64,000 nt of DNA. It comes from Prostheceraeus crozeri (lineage: Eukaryota; Platyhelminthes; Polycladida; Euryleptidae). Location: contig CAJQUW010005321.1 of NCBI GenBank assembly GCA_907163375.1, positions 310,001-374,000 of the forward strand, in the 5' to 3' direction. How positions within the stretch are numbered: position 1 is the first letter of the stretch; every line of letters begins with the position of its first letter. Shown piece after piece: positions 8,492 to 16,352 of the stretch. The notes under the pieces were generated by a model that saw only the letters and a list, made by a program, of their open reading frames with translations, did not search any database and was not told where the DNA came from. The position numbers were made by a program, and so were the translations under genes.

Positions 8492-9542
8492 ACGTTTGAA
8501 GTCAATCTATTATGATGTAAAACATCCGGCAGGATTTGCATCTATCAAGAAATTATCAAAAGCGAGTGGTCTTCCACAATCACAAGTGAAACGATGGTTA
8601 AAGGGTCAGGCTACCTATACACTCCACAAACAAGCGAAAAAGAAGTACCGCACCCGCCATTATATTGTTCATGACATCGATGAACAGTGGCAAGCAGATT
8701 TGTGTGATGTTGCCTCCATTTCAAAACATAACTCGGGCAATAATTTTATTTTAACCGTCATTGATATTTTCTCGCGTTATGCGTGGGCTCAACCTTTAAA
8801 AACTAAAGAAGGGAAAGGAGTAGCAAAAGCATTCCAAACAATTTTTCGAGAAGGTCGCATTCCAAAAAGAATTCAGAGTGATCAAGGAAAAGAGTTTGAA
8901 AATCAGCATGTGACAAGATTATTTGAGAGGCATGACATTGAGTTGTTTAGTGTAAAGAGCGCTTATAAAGCTGCACTCGTTGAACGTTTTAATCGCACAT
9001 TAAAAAATCGCTTGTGGCGACATTTTACTGCCAACTTGACACAAAATTGGACAAAGGTTCTACAAGATACACTCCATGCCTACAATCACTCTATCCATCG
9101 TTCTATTGGACTCAGACCAGTAGATGTAAATGCTGACAATGTAGATAAAGTGCGCGAATCATTCCAACGTAAACGCACTCATGTGAAAAGTGATGTGAAA
9201 ATTGGTGATAAAGTTCGTATCTCAAAAGTGAAAAGTGTTTTTGCTAAAGGGTACCTCCCGAATTGGACAGAGGAGGTATTTACAGTATCAAGGATTAATC
9301 AAAAAGACTCTCCGACCACCTACAAGTTGAAAGATTACGATAATGAAGAAATTGAGGGTAGCTTTTACCGCGATGAGATTGAGGTAGTCACTGAAAGTGA
9401 AACATATTTGGTAGAGAAAATCATTCGATGTAAAAAACGGCAAGGTGAAGAATGGTGTCTTGTTAAATGGACTGGTTATCCTTCAAGTATGAACTCTTGG
9501 ATGCGTCGTGCCGACATCTTTCATCTAAGTGATCGACAGTGA
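8454..9542 (+). CDS. Retroviral-type integrase with chromodomain
   Basis: Start chosen at ATG 8454 because the upstream part of the frame overlaps the Cys-rich gene. 362 residues. An HTH-like N-terminus (KKLSKASGLPQSQVKRWL) is followed by the rve catalytic core: Asp in WQADLCD (residue 82), Asp in QSDQGKEF (143) and Glu in LVERFNRT (177), with 33 residues between the last two. The C-terminus is a chromodomain (YLVEKIIRCKKR...EWCLVKWTGYP...SW). Polinton integrases join the element ends to host DNA, and the chromodomain may direct the target choice. Confidence 0.95.
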   Translation: MRRRKKSQPSSTERLKSIYYDVKHPAGFASIKKLSKASGLPQSQVKRWLKGQATYTLHKQAKKKYRTRHYIVHDIDEQWQADLCDVASISKHNSGNNFILTVIDIFSRYAWAQPLKTKEGKGVAKAFQTIFREGRIPKRIQSDQGKEFENQHVTRLFERHDIELFSVKSAYKAALVERFNRTLKNRLWRHFTANLTQNWTKVLQDTLHAYNHSIHRSIGLRPVDVNADNVDKVRESFQRKRTHVKSDVKIGDKVRISKVKSVFAKGYLPNWTEEVFTVSRINQKDSPTTYKLKDYDNEEIEGSFYRDEIEVVTESETYLVEKIIRCKKRQGEEWCLVKWTGYPSSMNSWMRRADIFHLSDRQ

Positions 9543-9583
9543 TTCATGCAAAGTTGTAACTAACAATGTTTAGGGTTTGAGCT

Positions 9584-10039
9584 ATGAATCCAACTGCCTC
9601 ATTTTATTCACGACCCTCCTATGTAAGTGGTGGAGGACAAATTTACATCGGTGCTCGCCGCCAACGTGGAGGTAGCATACTTGGTGCACTGAAATCTGTT
9701 GTAGCACCTCTCATATCCAATGTCGGTAGATCTTTAAAACGAAATGTTTTAAGTAATGCCGTTGGCTTTGCTGGTGATGTTGCTAGTGATCTTTCCAGAG
9801 GTAGAAGTTTTAAGAGCAGTTTGTTGAATCGTGGGAAGGAACGCGGTTTAAAAACATTGAAGCAGACCATTGCTGGTGTTACTCAAGGAAAGAAATCACC
9901 TAAACGAATGAAAAAAGGAAGGAGGAAACATCGCGGAGCTGGTAAGGTGCGATCTTCAGTCAAAAGGCATTCACGCAAACGTCGCAGAGGCTCTAATCAT
10001 TCATCAGGCGCTAAACGACGACGCTGCTATAACTTCTAA
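9584..10039 (+). CDS. Basic virion-type protein upstream of MCP
   Basis: 151 residues. An N-terminal aromatic/glycine region (YSRPSYVSGGGQIYIGARRQRGG) leads into an amphipathic middle (LGALKSVVAPLISNVGRSL, AVGFAGDVASDL) and a Lys/Arg-rich tail (KKGRRKHRG, KRHSRKRRRG). The layout recalls core or pVI-like proteins of adenoviruses and the basic proteins that usually precede the capsid gene in Polintons. It ends two bases before the MCP start codon. DNA condensation or membrane disruption is inference. Confidence 0.65.
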   Translation: MNPTASFYSRPSYVSGGGQIYIGARRQRGGSILGALKSVVAPLISNVGRSLKRNVLSNAVGFAGDVASDLSRGRSFKSSLLNRGKERGLKTLKQTIAGVTQGKKSPKRMKKGRRKHRGAGKVRSSVKRHSRKRRRGSNHSSGAKRRRCYNF

Positions 10040-10041
10040 TC

Positions 10042-11319
10042 ATGGAGTGTAAAACTTCCGGTTTTTGTTTGTTCGATCAACAAGCCATACAGACAGATAT
10101 TCTTAGTTCAAGTATTGTAGATTATCATCCTCGAACAGCTGAGAATGCTGGCCCCATTGAATTTGTTATTCCTGGTGGTAGTGATGACTACATAGATTTG
10201 AGTTATGCGATGCTTGATTTGAGGTTTAGAATTCAGCAAGCAGATGGAACTGCTATTGACGATGCACATAAAGTTGGACTGAACAATTTACCATTGACTA
10301 CATTACTTCGTGATGTTTCTCTAACGATTGGAGAGCAGCAGGTGGAAGGTGGTCAAAGCGATTATCCCTATAAATCATATTTCAATCATGTATCACAGTT
10401 TCATCCAGCAGCACAAAAAAGTCATATGGAAGCCATGGGATGGTACAGAGATGAAGCAGGAAAATTTGATGTTGAAACAAACAGTGGCTTTGTAAAGCGA
10501 TCTGCTATGATTAAAGATAGTAGAGTATGTCAGCTATATGGTCCGCTGAATTTAGACTTCTTTAGACAGTCAAAGTTTTTACTCTGTAATACCAGCATGC
10601 GACTCAAGCTGACATTGAATAAGCCTGAATTTGCGCTGAATGCATTTGCTAAAGTTGACAATTTTAGAATTCATGTGGAAGATATTGCACTTTACATTCG
10701 TCGAGTAGTACCGAATCCAAGTGTCATTAGAGGACATGCTGAAGGTCTTAACCGCCAAAATGCCATTTACCCCGTTCAGCATACAAAGCTTCTCACCTTT
10801 ACAATTCCGAAAGATCAAAAGAGTTTCATGAAAGATGGCCTCTTTCCATCGGAAGCACCGAAGCTCCTCATGGTGGCAATGGTTGAAAATGATGCATTTA
10901 ATGGTAATATAAAGAAGAATCCTTTCAATTTTAAACACAATCAGTTAAGTGAAATTGCTTTACGTGTAAATGGTGTGAGTCATCCTGGTCCACCCTACAA
11001 ACCAGATTTTGCTGCGGATCAATTTATGCGCAGTTATGTTGATTTTATGGATGTCTTTGGCTTTTACAATACGGATGATACCAACGGACTGACTATGAAA
11101 GAGTTTAAGAGTGGATATACTATTTATGCATTTGATTTGACTGCTGACAGCGATATTAGTGCACCCTATCGTCAAGCGAACGTGCCTCATAATATTCGTT
11201 TGGATTTGACGTTCAAAAGAACACTACCTGAGACGATCAATGTATTAATTTATGCAGTCTTCGATTCAAATATTGAAATTACAAAGTATCGTGACGTGAT
11301 TCTTCAGTATAATCGTTAA
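10042..11319 (+). CDS. Major capsid protein (double jelly-roll type)
   Basis: 425 residues. The N-terminal signature IEFVIPGGSDDYIDLSYAML and the following LRDVSLTIGEQQVEG...YPYKSYFNH match the pattern of Polinton major capsid proteins, which adopt the double jelly-roll fold of PRD1/adenovirus-lineage capsids. Position between a basic virion protein and the protease is typical. The stop codon overlaps the protease start (TAATG). Recognition is by pattern. The fold was not computed. Confidence 0.88.
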   Translation: MECKTSGFCLFDQQAIQTDILSSSIVDYHPRTAENAGPIEFVIPGGSDDYIDLSYAMLDLRFRIQQADGTAIDDAHKVGLNNLPLTTLLRDVSLTIGEQQVEGGQSDYPYKSYFNHVSQFHPAAQKSHMEAMGWYRDEAGKFDVETNSGFVKRSAMIKDSRVCQLYGPLNLDFFRQSKFLLCNTSMRLKLTLNKPEFALNAFAKVDNFRIHVEDIALYIRRVVPNPSVIRGHAEGLNRQNAIYPVQHTKLLTFTIPKDQKSFMKDGLFPSEAPKLLMVAMVENDAFNGNIKKNPFNFKHNQLSEIALRVNGVSHPGPPYKPDFAADQFMRSYVDFMDVFGFYNTDDTNGLTMKEFKSGYTIYAFDLTADSDISAPYRQANVPHNIRLDLTFKRTLPETINVLIYAVFDSNIEITKYRDVILQYNR

Positions 11320-11780
11320 TGAGTTGGTTGACTGCTGACGATATTAAGACTAAAGTGCAGCGTAATGCAGACGAAGCGACGTTGAAAGCTTTCGATAATG
11401 TCTATTCACTCGATACCTTACCACCTGCAGTAAATCACTATCCCATCTTTATTGTGCTAAACACTCATTCTCAGAATTTAGGCGGTGAGCATTGGAAAGC
11501 GATCTTTATTGGAGAAGACCGACGTGGTGAACTATTTGACTCTCTTGCTCAACCTCCAAATATACCAACACAGCAGTGGTTGAGAAAACATACGCGTCAA
11601 TATCAGCGAAATGAACGCATACTACAACATCCACTTTCATCAACGTGTGGTGCTTTTGTACTGTACTTCATCTTAAAACGTTTACATGTATCTCGATTTG
11701 CATCTATTATTCAAAACTTTTCATGTAATCCATCCTCTAATGAAAAAATGATTTGTAAGTTCTATCATGATTTGAAATAA
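11319..11780 (+). CDS. Adenovirus-type cysteine protease (capsid maturation)
   Basis: 153 residues with the catalytic order of peptidase family C5 and related Ulp1-type proteases: His in GGEHWKA (residue 58), Asp in LFDSL (74), Gln in ILQHP (103) and Cys in SSTCGAF (110). Length is normal for Polinton proteases. Family function is cleavage of capsid precursors during maturation. The gene ends about 30 bases from the convergent TBP-like gene. Confidence 0.92.
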   Translation: MSWLTADDIKTKVQRNADEATLKAFDNVYSLDTLPPAVNHYPIFIVLNTHSQNLGGEHWKAIFIGEDRRGELFDSLAQPPNIPTQQWLRKHTRQYQRNERILQHPLSSTCGAFVLYFILKRLHVSRFASIIQNFSCNPSSNEKMICKFYHDLK

Positions 11781-11807
11781 AAACATCATGTTGGAAAAAA
11801 TTGTTTT

Positions 11808-12353
11808 TTATTTTACAATCCGCTGGGTACGTACATACTCAATGAGATAGTCTAGGATCACATTTGCTTGTACATGAGATTTTAGTCCAGTAATGATCAC
11901 TTTACTATTATGAAAGATTGCCACATGTACAGGTAACCAACAACTAATGAGAGCTGCAGGAAAAAGTTCGGGTTCATAACACAAATTGTAACTGCTGGTA
12001 CGAATCTTCAAAAATGATACACTTTCACTCAATTGAGTAGAGATCACCATATTGTCCACAGTCAGATTCGACATCACACACCTCTCCCTCTTCCATATCC
12101 GACGTAGTAGTCTTTGTAGCTCTAAGCGCATTGACTGCGCCGATGAATGAGAAAGGGCGCCGAGAATCTGTACAGTTCCATTTGGGAAGAGTTGAAGATT
12201 CCGTGAATTGTTCATCTTCACCACTAACATTTGAGGACGGCCCGGGTAATACTTGCTGTTTGGAAGCTGTTGGTGTAATGTTGTGAGATCGATTTTGGTG
12301 TAGAGTCTGAAGCGACGGAGAATGTTGACGATGGTGTAGCGATGGCGCTTCAT
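11808..12353 (-). CDS. TATA-binding protein homologue, two repeats
   Basis: Start set at the ATG at 12353; 181 residues. The order of motifs follows the TBP saddle. Repeat 1 (about residues 7-85) has IVNIL..., KIDLTTLHQQLPNSKYYPGR..., then FPNGTVQILGAL. Repeat 2 (about 96-175) has LTVDNMVIS, then YEPELFPAALI, and IFHNSKVIITGLKS. These match the TBP landmarks N-x-V, YEPELFPGLI and IFxSGKVVLTGAK. TBP bends TATA DNA and nucleates transcription initiation. The frame remains open upstream to 12497 and overlaps the neighbouring PC4-like frame. TATA boxes elsewhere in the element are plausible targets. Confidence 0.85.
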   Translation of the reverse strand: MKRHRYTIVNILRRFRLYTKIDLTTLHQQLPNSKYYPGRPQMLVVKMNNSRNLQLFPNGTVQILGALSHSSAQSMRLELQRLLRRIWKRERCVMSNLTVDNMVISTQLSESVSFLKIRTSSYNLCYEPELFPAALISCWLPVHVAIFHNSKVIITGLKSHVQANVILDYLIEYVRTQRIVK

Positions 12354-12675
12354 GATGAAAGAATGAGTAAATTGAGCGATGCACCTTCCTTTTATACTTC
12401 TCCCAACTACCTTGATGAAATGTGAAGTTAGTATGAAGTTGGGAATGATAGAGTTGAATTCGCCGATTGTTGACGCGCAGCCAGATGCGATTTCCAATAC
12501 GTGAATGTCTTTTCATATAGAAGTATTTCAAGTCCTTCATGATTTGATGTAGAGATTGAAAATGACGATAAGATAAAACAAACTCTCTTCTCACATTTCC
12601 AGTTGAATCTTTGAAATAGACGTTTCGATCATGATCCGTTTCAATACGTTGTAGGGAATCTAATTTCCAACTCAT
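12025..12675 (-). CDS. PC4-like protein 2
   Basis: The frame is 216 residues long. Only the first 110 or so show conservation, matching the neighbouring gene at 12698-13066: MSWKLDSLQRIETDHDRNVYFKD, then FVLSYRHFQSLHQIMKDL, a WLRVNNRRIQLYHS strand and a SWEKYKRKVHRSI helix. The strand-rich start followed by L-x3-F-x2-L-x-x-I-M resembles PC4/Sub1 ssDNA-binding coactivators (ISLNPEQWSQLKEQI). The remaining part is Ser/Pro/His-rich and overlaps the TBP frame, so it may be only a shadow or a disordered tail. The PC4 assignment is by eye. Confidence 0.5.
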   Translation of the reverse strand: MSWKLDSLQRIETDHDRNVYFKDSTGNVRREFVLSYRHFQSLHQIMKDLKYFYMKRHSRIGNRIWLRVNNRRIQLYHSQLHTNFTFHQGSWEKYKRKVHRSIYSFFHHEAPSLHHRQHSPSLQTLHQNRSHNITPTASKQQVLPGPSSNVSGEDEQFTESSTLPKWNCTDSRRPFSFIGAVNALRATKTTTSDMEEGEVCDVESDCGQYGDLYSIE

Positions 12676-12697
12676 GATGTGTGGTAGTCATGTCTGA

Positions 12698-13066
12698 TTA
12701 AGATTTGCATAGTAGGGCGATGAACTCACGACGAATAAATGTCATGATGGAGCGATGTATGTATCTTCTATACTTCTCCCAATTGTATTTGCGAAATGAG
12801 AAACAGTTTGCGGAATGAGAATGGTAGATTTGAATTTCATTTCTGTAATGTTGAAGCCAAACTTGATCACCCAAGGAGATGAATCTTAATGTTTCAAAAT
12901 ATTCCAAATCCCTCATGATATCATTGAGGTTGACAAATTGTCGCCATGTTAATGTAATTCCTCTTGATGTATGACCATGAGAATTTTTGAAATGTACGTT
13001 TCCATCACGATCAACTCTGATATATTGTAGAGAGTCCAAAATCCAAGTCTTCATGATGTTATGCAA
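12698..13066 (-). CDS. PC4-like protein 1
   Basis: 122 residues, or 118 from the second ATG at 13054, which aligns better with the paralogue. LDSLQYIRVDRDGNVHFKN then GITLTWRQFVNLNDIMRDL resembles a PC4/Sub1 half. A second half, WLQHYRNEIQIYHS...NWEKYRRYIHRSI, has a similar strand-then-helix pattern, so one chain may carry two PC4-like units. It is divergent from 13090-14487, with a start-to-start distance of only 24-36 bases, so the two share a very compact promoter region. Confidence 0.5.
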   Translation of the reverse strand: MHNIMKTWILDSLQYIRVDRDGNVHFKNSHGHTSRGITLTWRQFVNLNDIMRDLEYFETLRFISLGDQVWLQHYRNEIQIYHSHSANCFSFRKYNWEKYRRYIHRSIMTFIRREFIALLCKS

Positions 13067-13089
13067 AGTCGCAGATCAGCAATATAAAA

Positions 13090-14487
13090 ATGTCGTTTTA
13101 TCATATTTTGCTTAGCAATGCGGCTACAAAGAGATTTGCTAGTAATCGAGCTGCACTCTTTTCTACTCCCATTGATCATGCACAACAGCTAAATGGAAAT
13201 TGGGAAGTGGGTGTCACTCAACTTGTTTATAGCAACTGTGTCTATACTTTTGATCATGAGGTGATGACTATTAATATGAGACGTACAGCTGCTTATCAAT
13301 GTGAAAAGGGGTGCCGAGTATACATTCCACAGTGGCCAAAGAAAGATCTCTTATCATGTAAAAAGTTTATATATGATTTCTTGAATAAAGCGAGTAAACA
13401 TATTGTCCAATTTACTCCGCACAATGATGATTATACCTATGTACATCATGTAGTTGAGAAAGATTGGATTGTTGGTTTAAGTCCAAGTTTAAGAAATGAT
13501 TTAGGCTACCTCGCTAGCGCCTTAACAAGCTATGATAATTTTAACGTTAATTACCACATAAGTGGTCATAAACAGTTAATATATCGAGAGGAAGCTTATT
13601 ATGTAGATCTTATTCCAAGAAATGAGAAGACGTTGGTGAAGAAGATTGTGGTTAAGCCAAGGAAGACAAACATGACTCCTGAAACATTATTGAAGAAATT
13701 TAATTATCTCCTTCGAGTTGATGGCAAACAAGTGGCAACATTGACTTATATTAAATCATCTAATCATATTGCAATAAGCAAATTAAATGATGATGATCTA
13801 GTATTAGTTTGTTCAAAAGATTTTCATCAGTTCTTGCGACATCGTTCTGCAGCTGTTCATGGAAAATCTGATATGCAACATTTACCATGTGAAAGGTCAA
13901 ATCAATTTGATACAGAATGGTCCGTATCTTTATACAGAAAGTGTGTAGAGTCTTTAGGTGGTATCTTACATGAAACAAGAGTGTTGATGCCTCGCATTAT
14001 TACTTCGGTTAAATTGGTTGTAGATTATTTAAATGAAGTGATTAATGACCAACATATTTCATTTTCTGAAAAAGAAGGTACTTTGTCTCTCACTATAAGT
14101 GGAAAAGGTATTGAACTAATTATGGATAAAACTCTAATGGACATTTTGGGTTTTGATCAAAATATCTTTAAAAGTGGTACTGTAACCAAAGCTAGCGCAG
14201 ACATGTCGCTATCGCGTCGTATTAACTATTTTCAGATATATTCCAATATTGGTGAAGATGTACGTGTGGGAGATGTTGAAGCTCCATTGCTAGCAATGAT
14301 ACCATACCAGCCAAAAAGCTGCAGTATTTTATCTGAGCATACTTTCAAGAAAGTGCATTATACAAAGCTGAAATCAAACTACATCCCACAAATTGATATT
14401 GCCATTTATGACGATGCTGGTGCGTTGATTCCTTTTCATAAAGATGCTGTAACAAGTATCACACTCCATTTCCGAATGAAGAGTTAA
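13090..14487 (+). CDS. WEVGV-signature Polinton protein, copy 1
   Basis: 465 residues. The N-terminal signature ILLSNAATKRF...HAQQLNGNWEVGVTQLVY is widespread in Polinton proteins of this size, often suspected to be minor capsid, penton or fibre-type components. It is a paralogue of the next gene. The rest is strand-rich and shows no enzymatic motif. It lies in the virion-gene block after the protease. The structural role is inference. Confidence 0.65.
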   Translation: MSFYHILLSNAATKRFASNRAALFSTPIDHAQQLNGNWEVGVTQLVYSNCVYTFDHEVMTINMRRTAAYQCEKGCRVYIPQWPKKDLLSCKKFIYDFLNKASKHIVQFTPHNDDYTYVHHVVEKDWIVGLSPSLRNDLGYLASALTSYDNFNVNYHISGHKQLIYREEAYYVDLIPRNEKTLVKKIVVKPRKTNMTPETLLKKFNYLLRVDGKQVATLTYIKSSNHIAISKLNDDDLVLVCSKDFHQFLRHRSAAVHGKSDMQHLPCERSNQFDTEWSVSLYRKCVESLGGILHETRVLMPRIITSVKLVVDYLNEVINDQHISFSEKEGTLSLTISGKGIELIMDKTLMDILGFDQNIFKSGTVTKASADMSLSRRINYFQIYSNIGEDVRVGDVEAPLLAMIPYQPKSCSILSEHTFKKVHYTKLKSNYIPQIDIAIYDDAGALIPFHKDAVTSITLHFRMKS

Positions 14488-14526
14488 TGCAAACGTATGC
14501 TAATATATTTTTCCAATGTGAATAAT

Positions 14527-16047
14527 ATGGAAAGTGAAAATAAGGACTCGTTTCTAATCTACTTGCCCAGTAATGCTTCTATGAATAAATTTCCCAAAAA
14601 TAAACCATCAGACTATCGAGTAGAATTAAATCGGCCACTGCATTTAGAAGGTGAATGGGAGGTTGGCGTTTCTAGTATTTGCTATGATAGCAATATTCAG
14701 AATGTGAATGATTTGGAAGAAATGATATTGACTCCTCGCACCCATGATGGAATAACGATGAATAATGCATTTCAGTTCCCATACAATTTAACATCAGATG
14801 GAAAGTGGAACTATGAATGGATTCAGATAAAATCAGATTCTTATGAGCCATTTGGGAATGAGAAAATTATTAAGGCATTCAACAGTGGTAATACTTCCAT
14901 CATGAAGAATAAAAATCAGAAAGCTTATGAGTTTACTATCTATCATTGGAGTGGGAGACAGTTCCTCCGCTTTCATTCTTTTACTAAAGGTCTTACGCTG
15001 AGGTTGGATAATGAATTCTATCCACATCTTGGTTTTGGTCATGGACTACATCTAACATCAATTGCTACTGCAAATGTTAAAAAAGTTTATTCAAATCGAA
15101 TCAACAAATTTCATTATAGATTTAAAATATTTGATGAAGATGTTGTAGAATGCGAAGAACGCATCATTTTGAAAAAGCGTGGTGTTCAACCTTTATCACT
15201 TATTGAGTTAGTAAAACGATGGAATGAGACTGTGGGTAAGAAGTATGGAGAGAAAATTATGGCGAACAAAAATAAGTTGGTTATTCAGAAATATAATGAC
15301 AAACTTACAGTTTATTTCTCTCCAACCTTGCGTCATTTTGTAAGACATTATACACCTATTATTGGAAGCGGTGTGGTGTATGCTTCTCATGAATATCACA
15401 CTAAAGCTGATTCAGTTAATGATGAATGGTGGGTGGACATCTATGGCGATCGCATCAAGAAAATTTACCAGTCTTATGAAGAATCTAAAGTTGCTATCAA
15501 TATAATGCCGCGTCTATATCATACAGTTGAAAGCTTCATTCATGTAGTAAATCCTTATATACAACAGAAGTTGAAGCATGTGATGAAAAGTAAATATGAT
15601 GTAAAGACACACCACATTTCGTTTTCAATTGAAAATCAACGCGTTGTTCTGAGACTGGGTGATGACATTCAATGTCAATTGAGTAAAAATTTGAAAAAAC
15701 TCTTTGGTTTTTCAATGCTACAAACAGTGTTTGCTGCTGCGCATACGATTGGTATAGAAACACCAATGACACTTGATAAACATGAACAGCACCTTTACAT
15801 TCAAAGTGATTTGATTCTACCTATTTCTGTTGGTGAGAAAAAAGAATACATTTTACGTGATTTCATTCATGATAAAGACGCTTCATATGGAATAGTCGAG
15901 AAGATGTTTGAATCTATTTTCTATCATCCCGTCGTCAAACAAACTATACCCTCTATTGCTATCAAAATTACCAATGGTTTACAAGAGTGCATCCACGTGA
16001 AAGATACTAAATCCCTCATAACGTTAGTGTTTCGGAAAACAAAGTGA
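14527..16047 (+). CDS. WEVGV-signature Polinton protein, copy 2
   Basis: 506 residues from the ATG at 14527 (10 more if the ATG at 14497 is used). IYLPSNASMNKFPKNKPSDYRVELNRPL is followed by LEGEWEVGVSSICYD, the same signature as copy 1. Both copies later share a strand-rich C-terminal region with an LxFGFS/LGFDQ-type segment. A tandem duplication followed by divergence is the simplest origin. A paired structural function, such as penton plus fibre, is possible. Confidence 0.65.
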   Translation: MESENKDSFLIYLPSNASMNKFPKNKPSDYRVELNRPLHLEGEWEVGVSSICYDSNIQNVNDLEEMILTPRTHDGITMNNAFQFPYNLTSDGKWNYEWIQIKSDSYEPFGNEKIIKAFNSGNTSIMKNKNQKAYEFTIYHWSGRQFLRFHSFTKGLTLRLDNEFYPHLGFGHGLHLTSIATANVKKVYSNRINKFHYRFKIFDEDVVECEERIILKKRGVQPLSLIELVKRWNETVGKKYGEKIMANKNKLVIQKYNDKLTVYFSPTLRHFVRHYTPIIGSGVVYASHEYHTKADSVNDEWWVDIYGDRIKKIYQSYEESKVAINIMPRLYHTVESFIHVVNPYIQQKLKHVMKSKYDVKTHHISFSIENQRVVLRLGDDIQCQLSKNLKKLFGFSMLQTVFAAAHTIGIETPMTLDKHEQHLYIQSDLILPISVGEKKEYILRDFIHDKDASYGIVEKMFESIFYHPVVKQTIPSIAIKITNGLQECIHVKDTKSLITLVFRKTK

Positions 16048-16352
16048 AGTCTTTATACAACATTTATTGAAATATGTACATGAATGTGAAGCAATAGACT
16101 TTATACAACATCCACTGAAAATATATACATGAGCGCACTTCAATAAACATTGCTATATACAAAAAGTCTTTTTACTTCGTGAAGGGTGGAAATATACAGG
16201 CATAGGAAAAATGTCTTTCAGTGGAAAAGTCATCACATGGGGAATGTACAGATGTGGACACATATTCACAAGGAAAAAACAATCTCATGCGATACATAAA
16301 ACAACAATGTTTATCTACAGAAATCAACATCAAAATACTAAGTTAAGGATGA
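16048..16352. terminator. Convergent 3' region with poly(A) signals
   Basis: A short spacer between the plus-strand virion block and the minus-strand polymerase. It has an imperfect tandem copy of about 50 bases starting CTTTATACAACAT (16050 and 16099), and an AATAAA at 16141-16146 on the plus strand, so it is suited to 3' processing of the plus-strand transcript. Confidence 0.5.
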
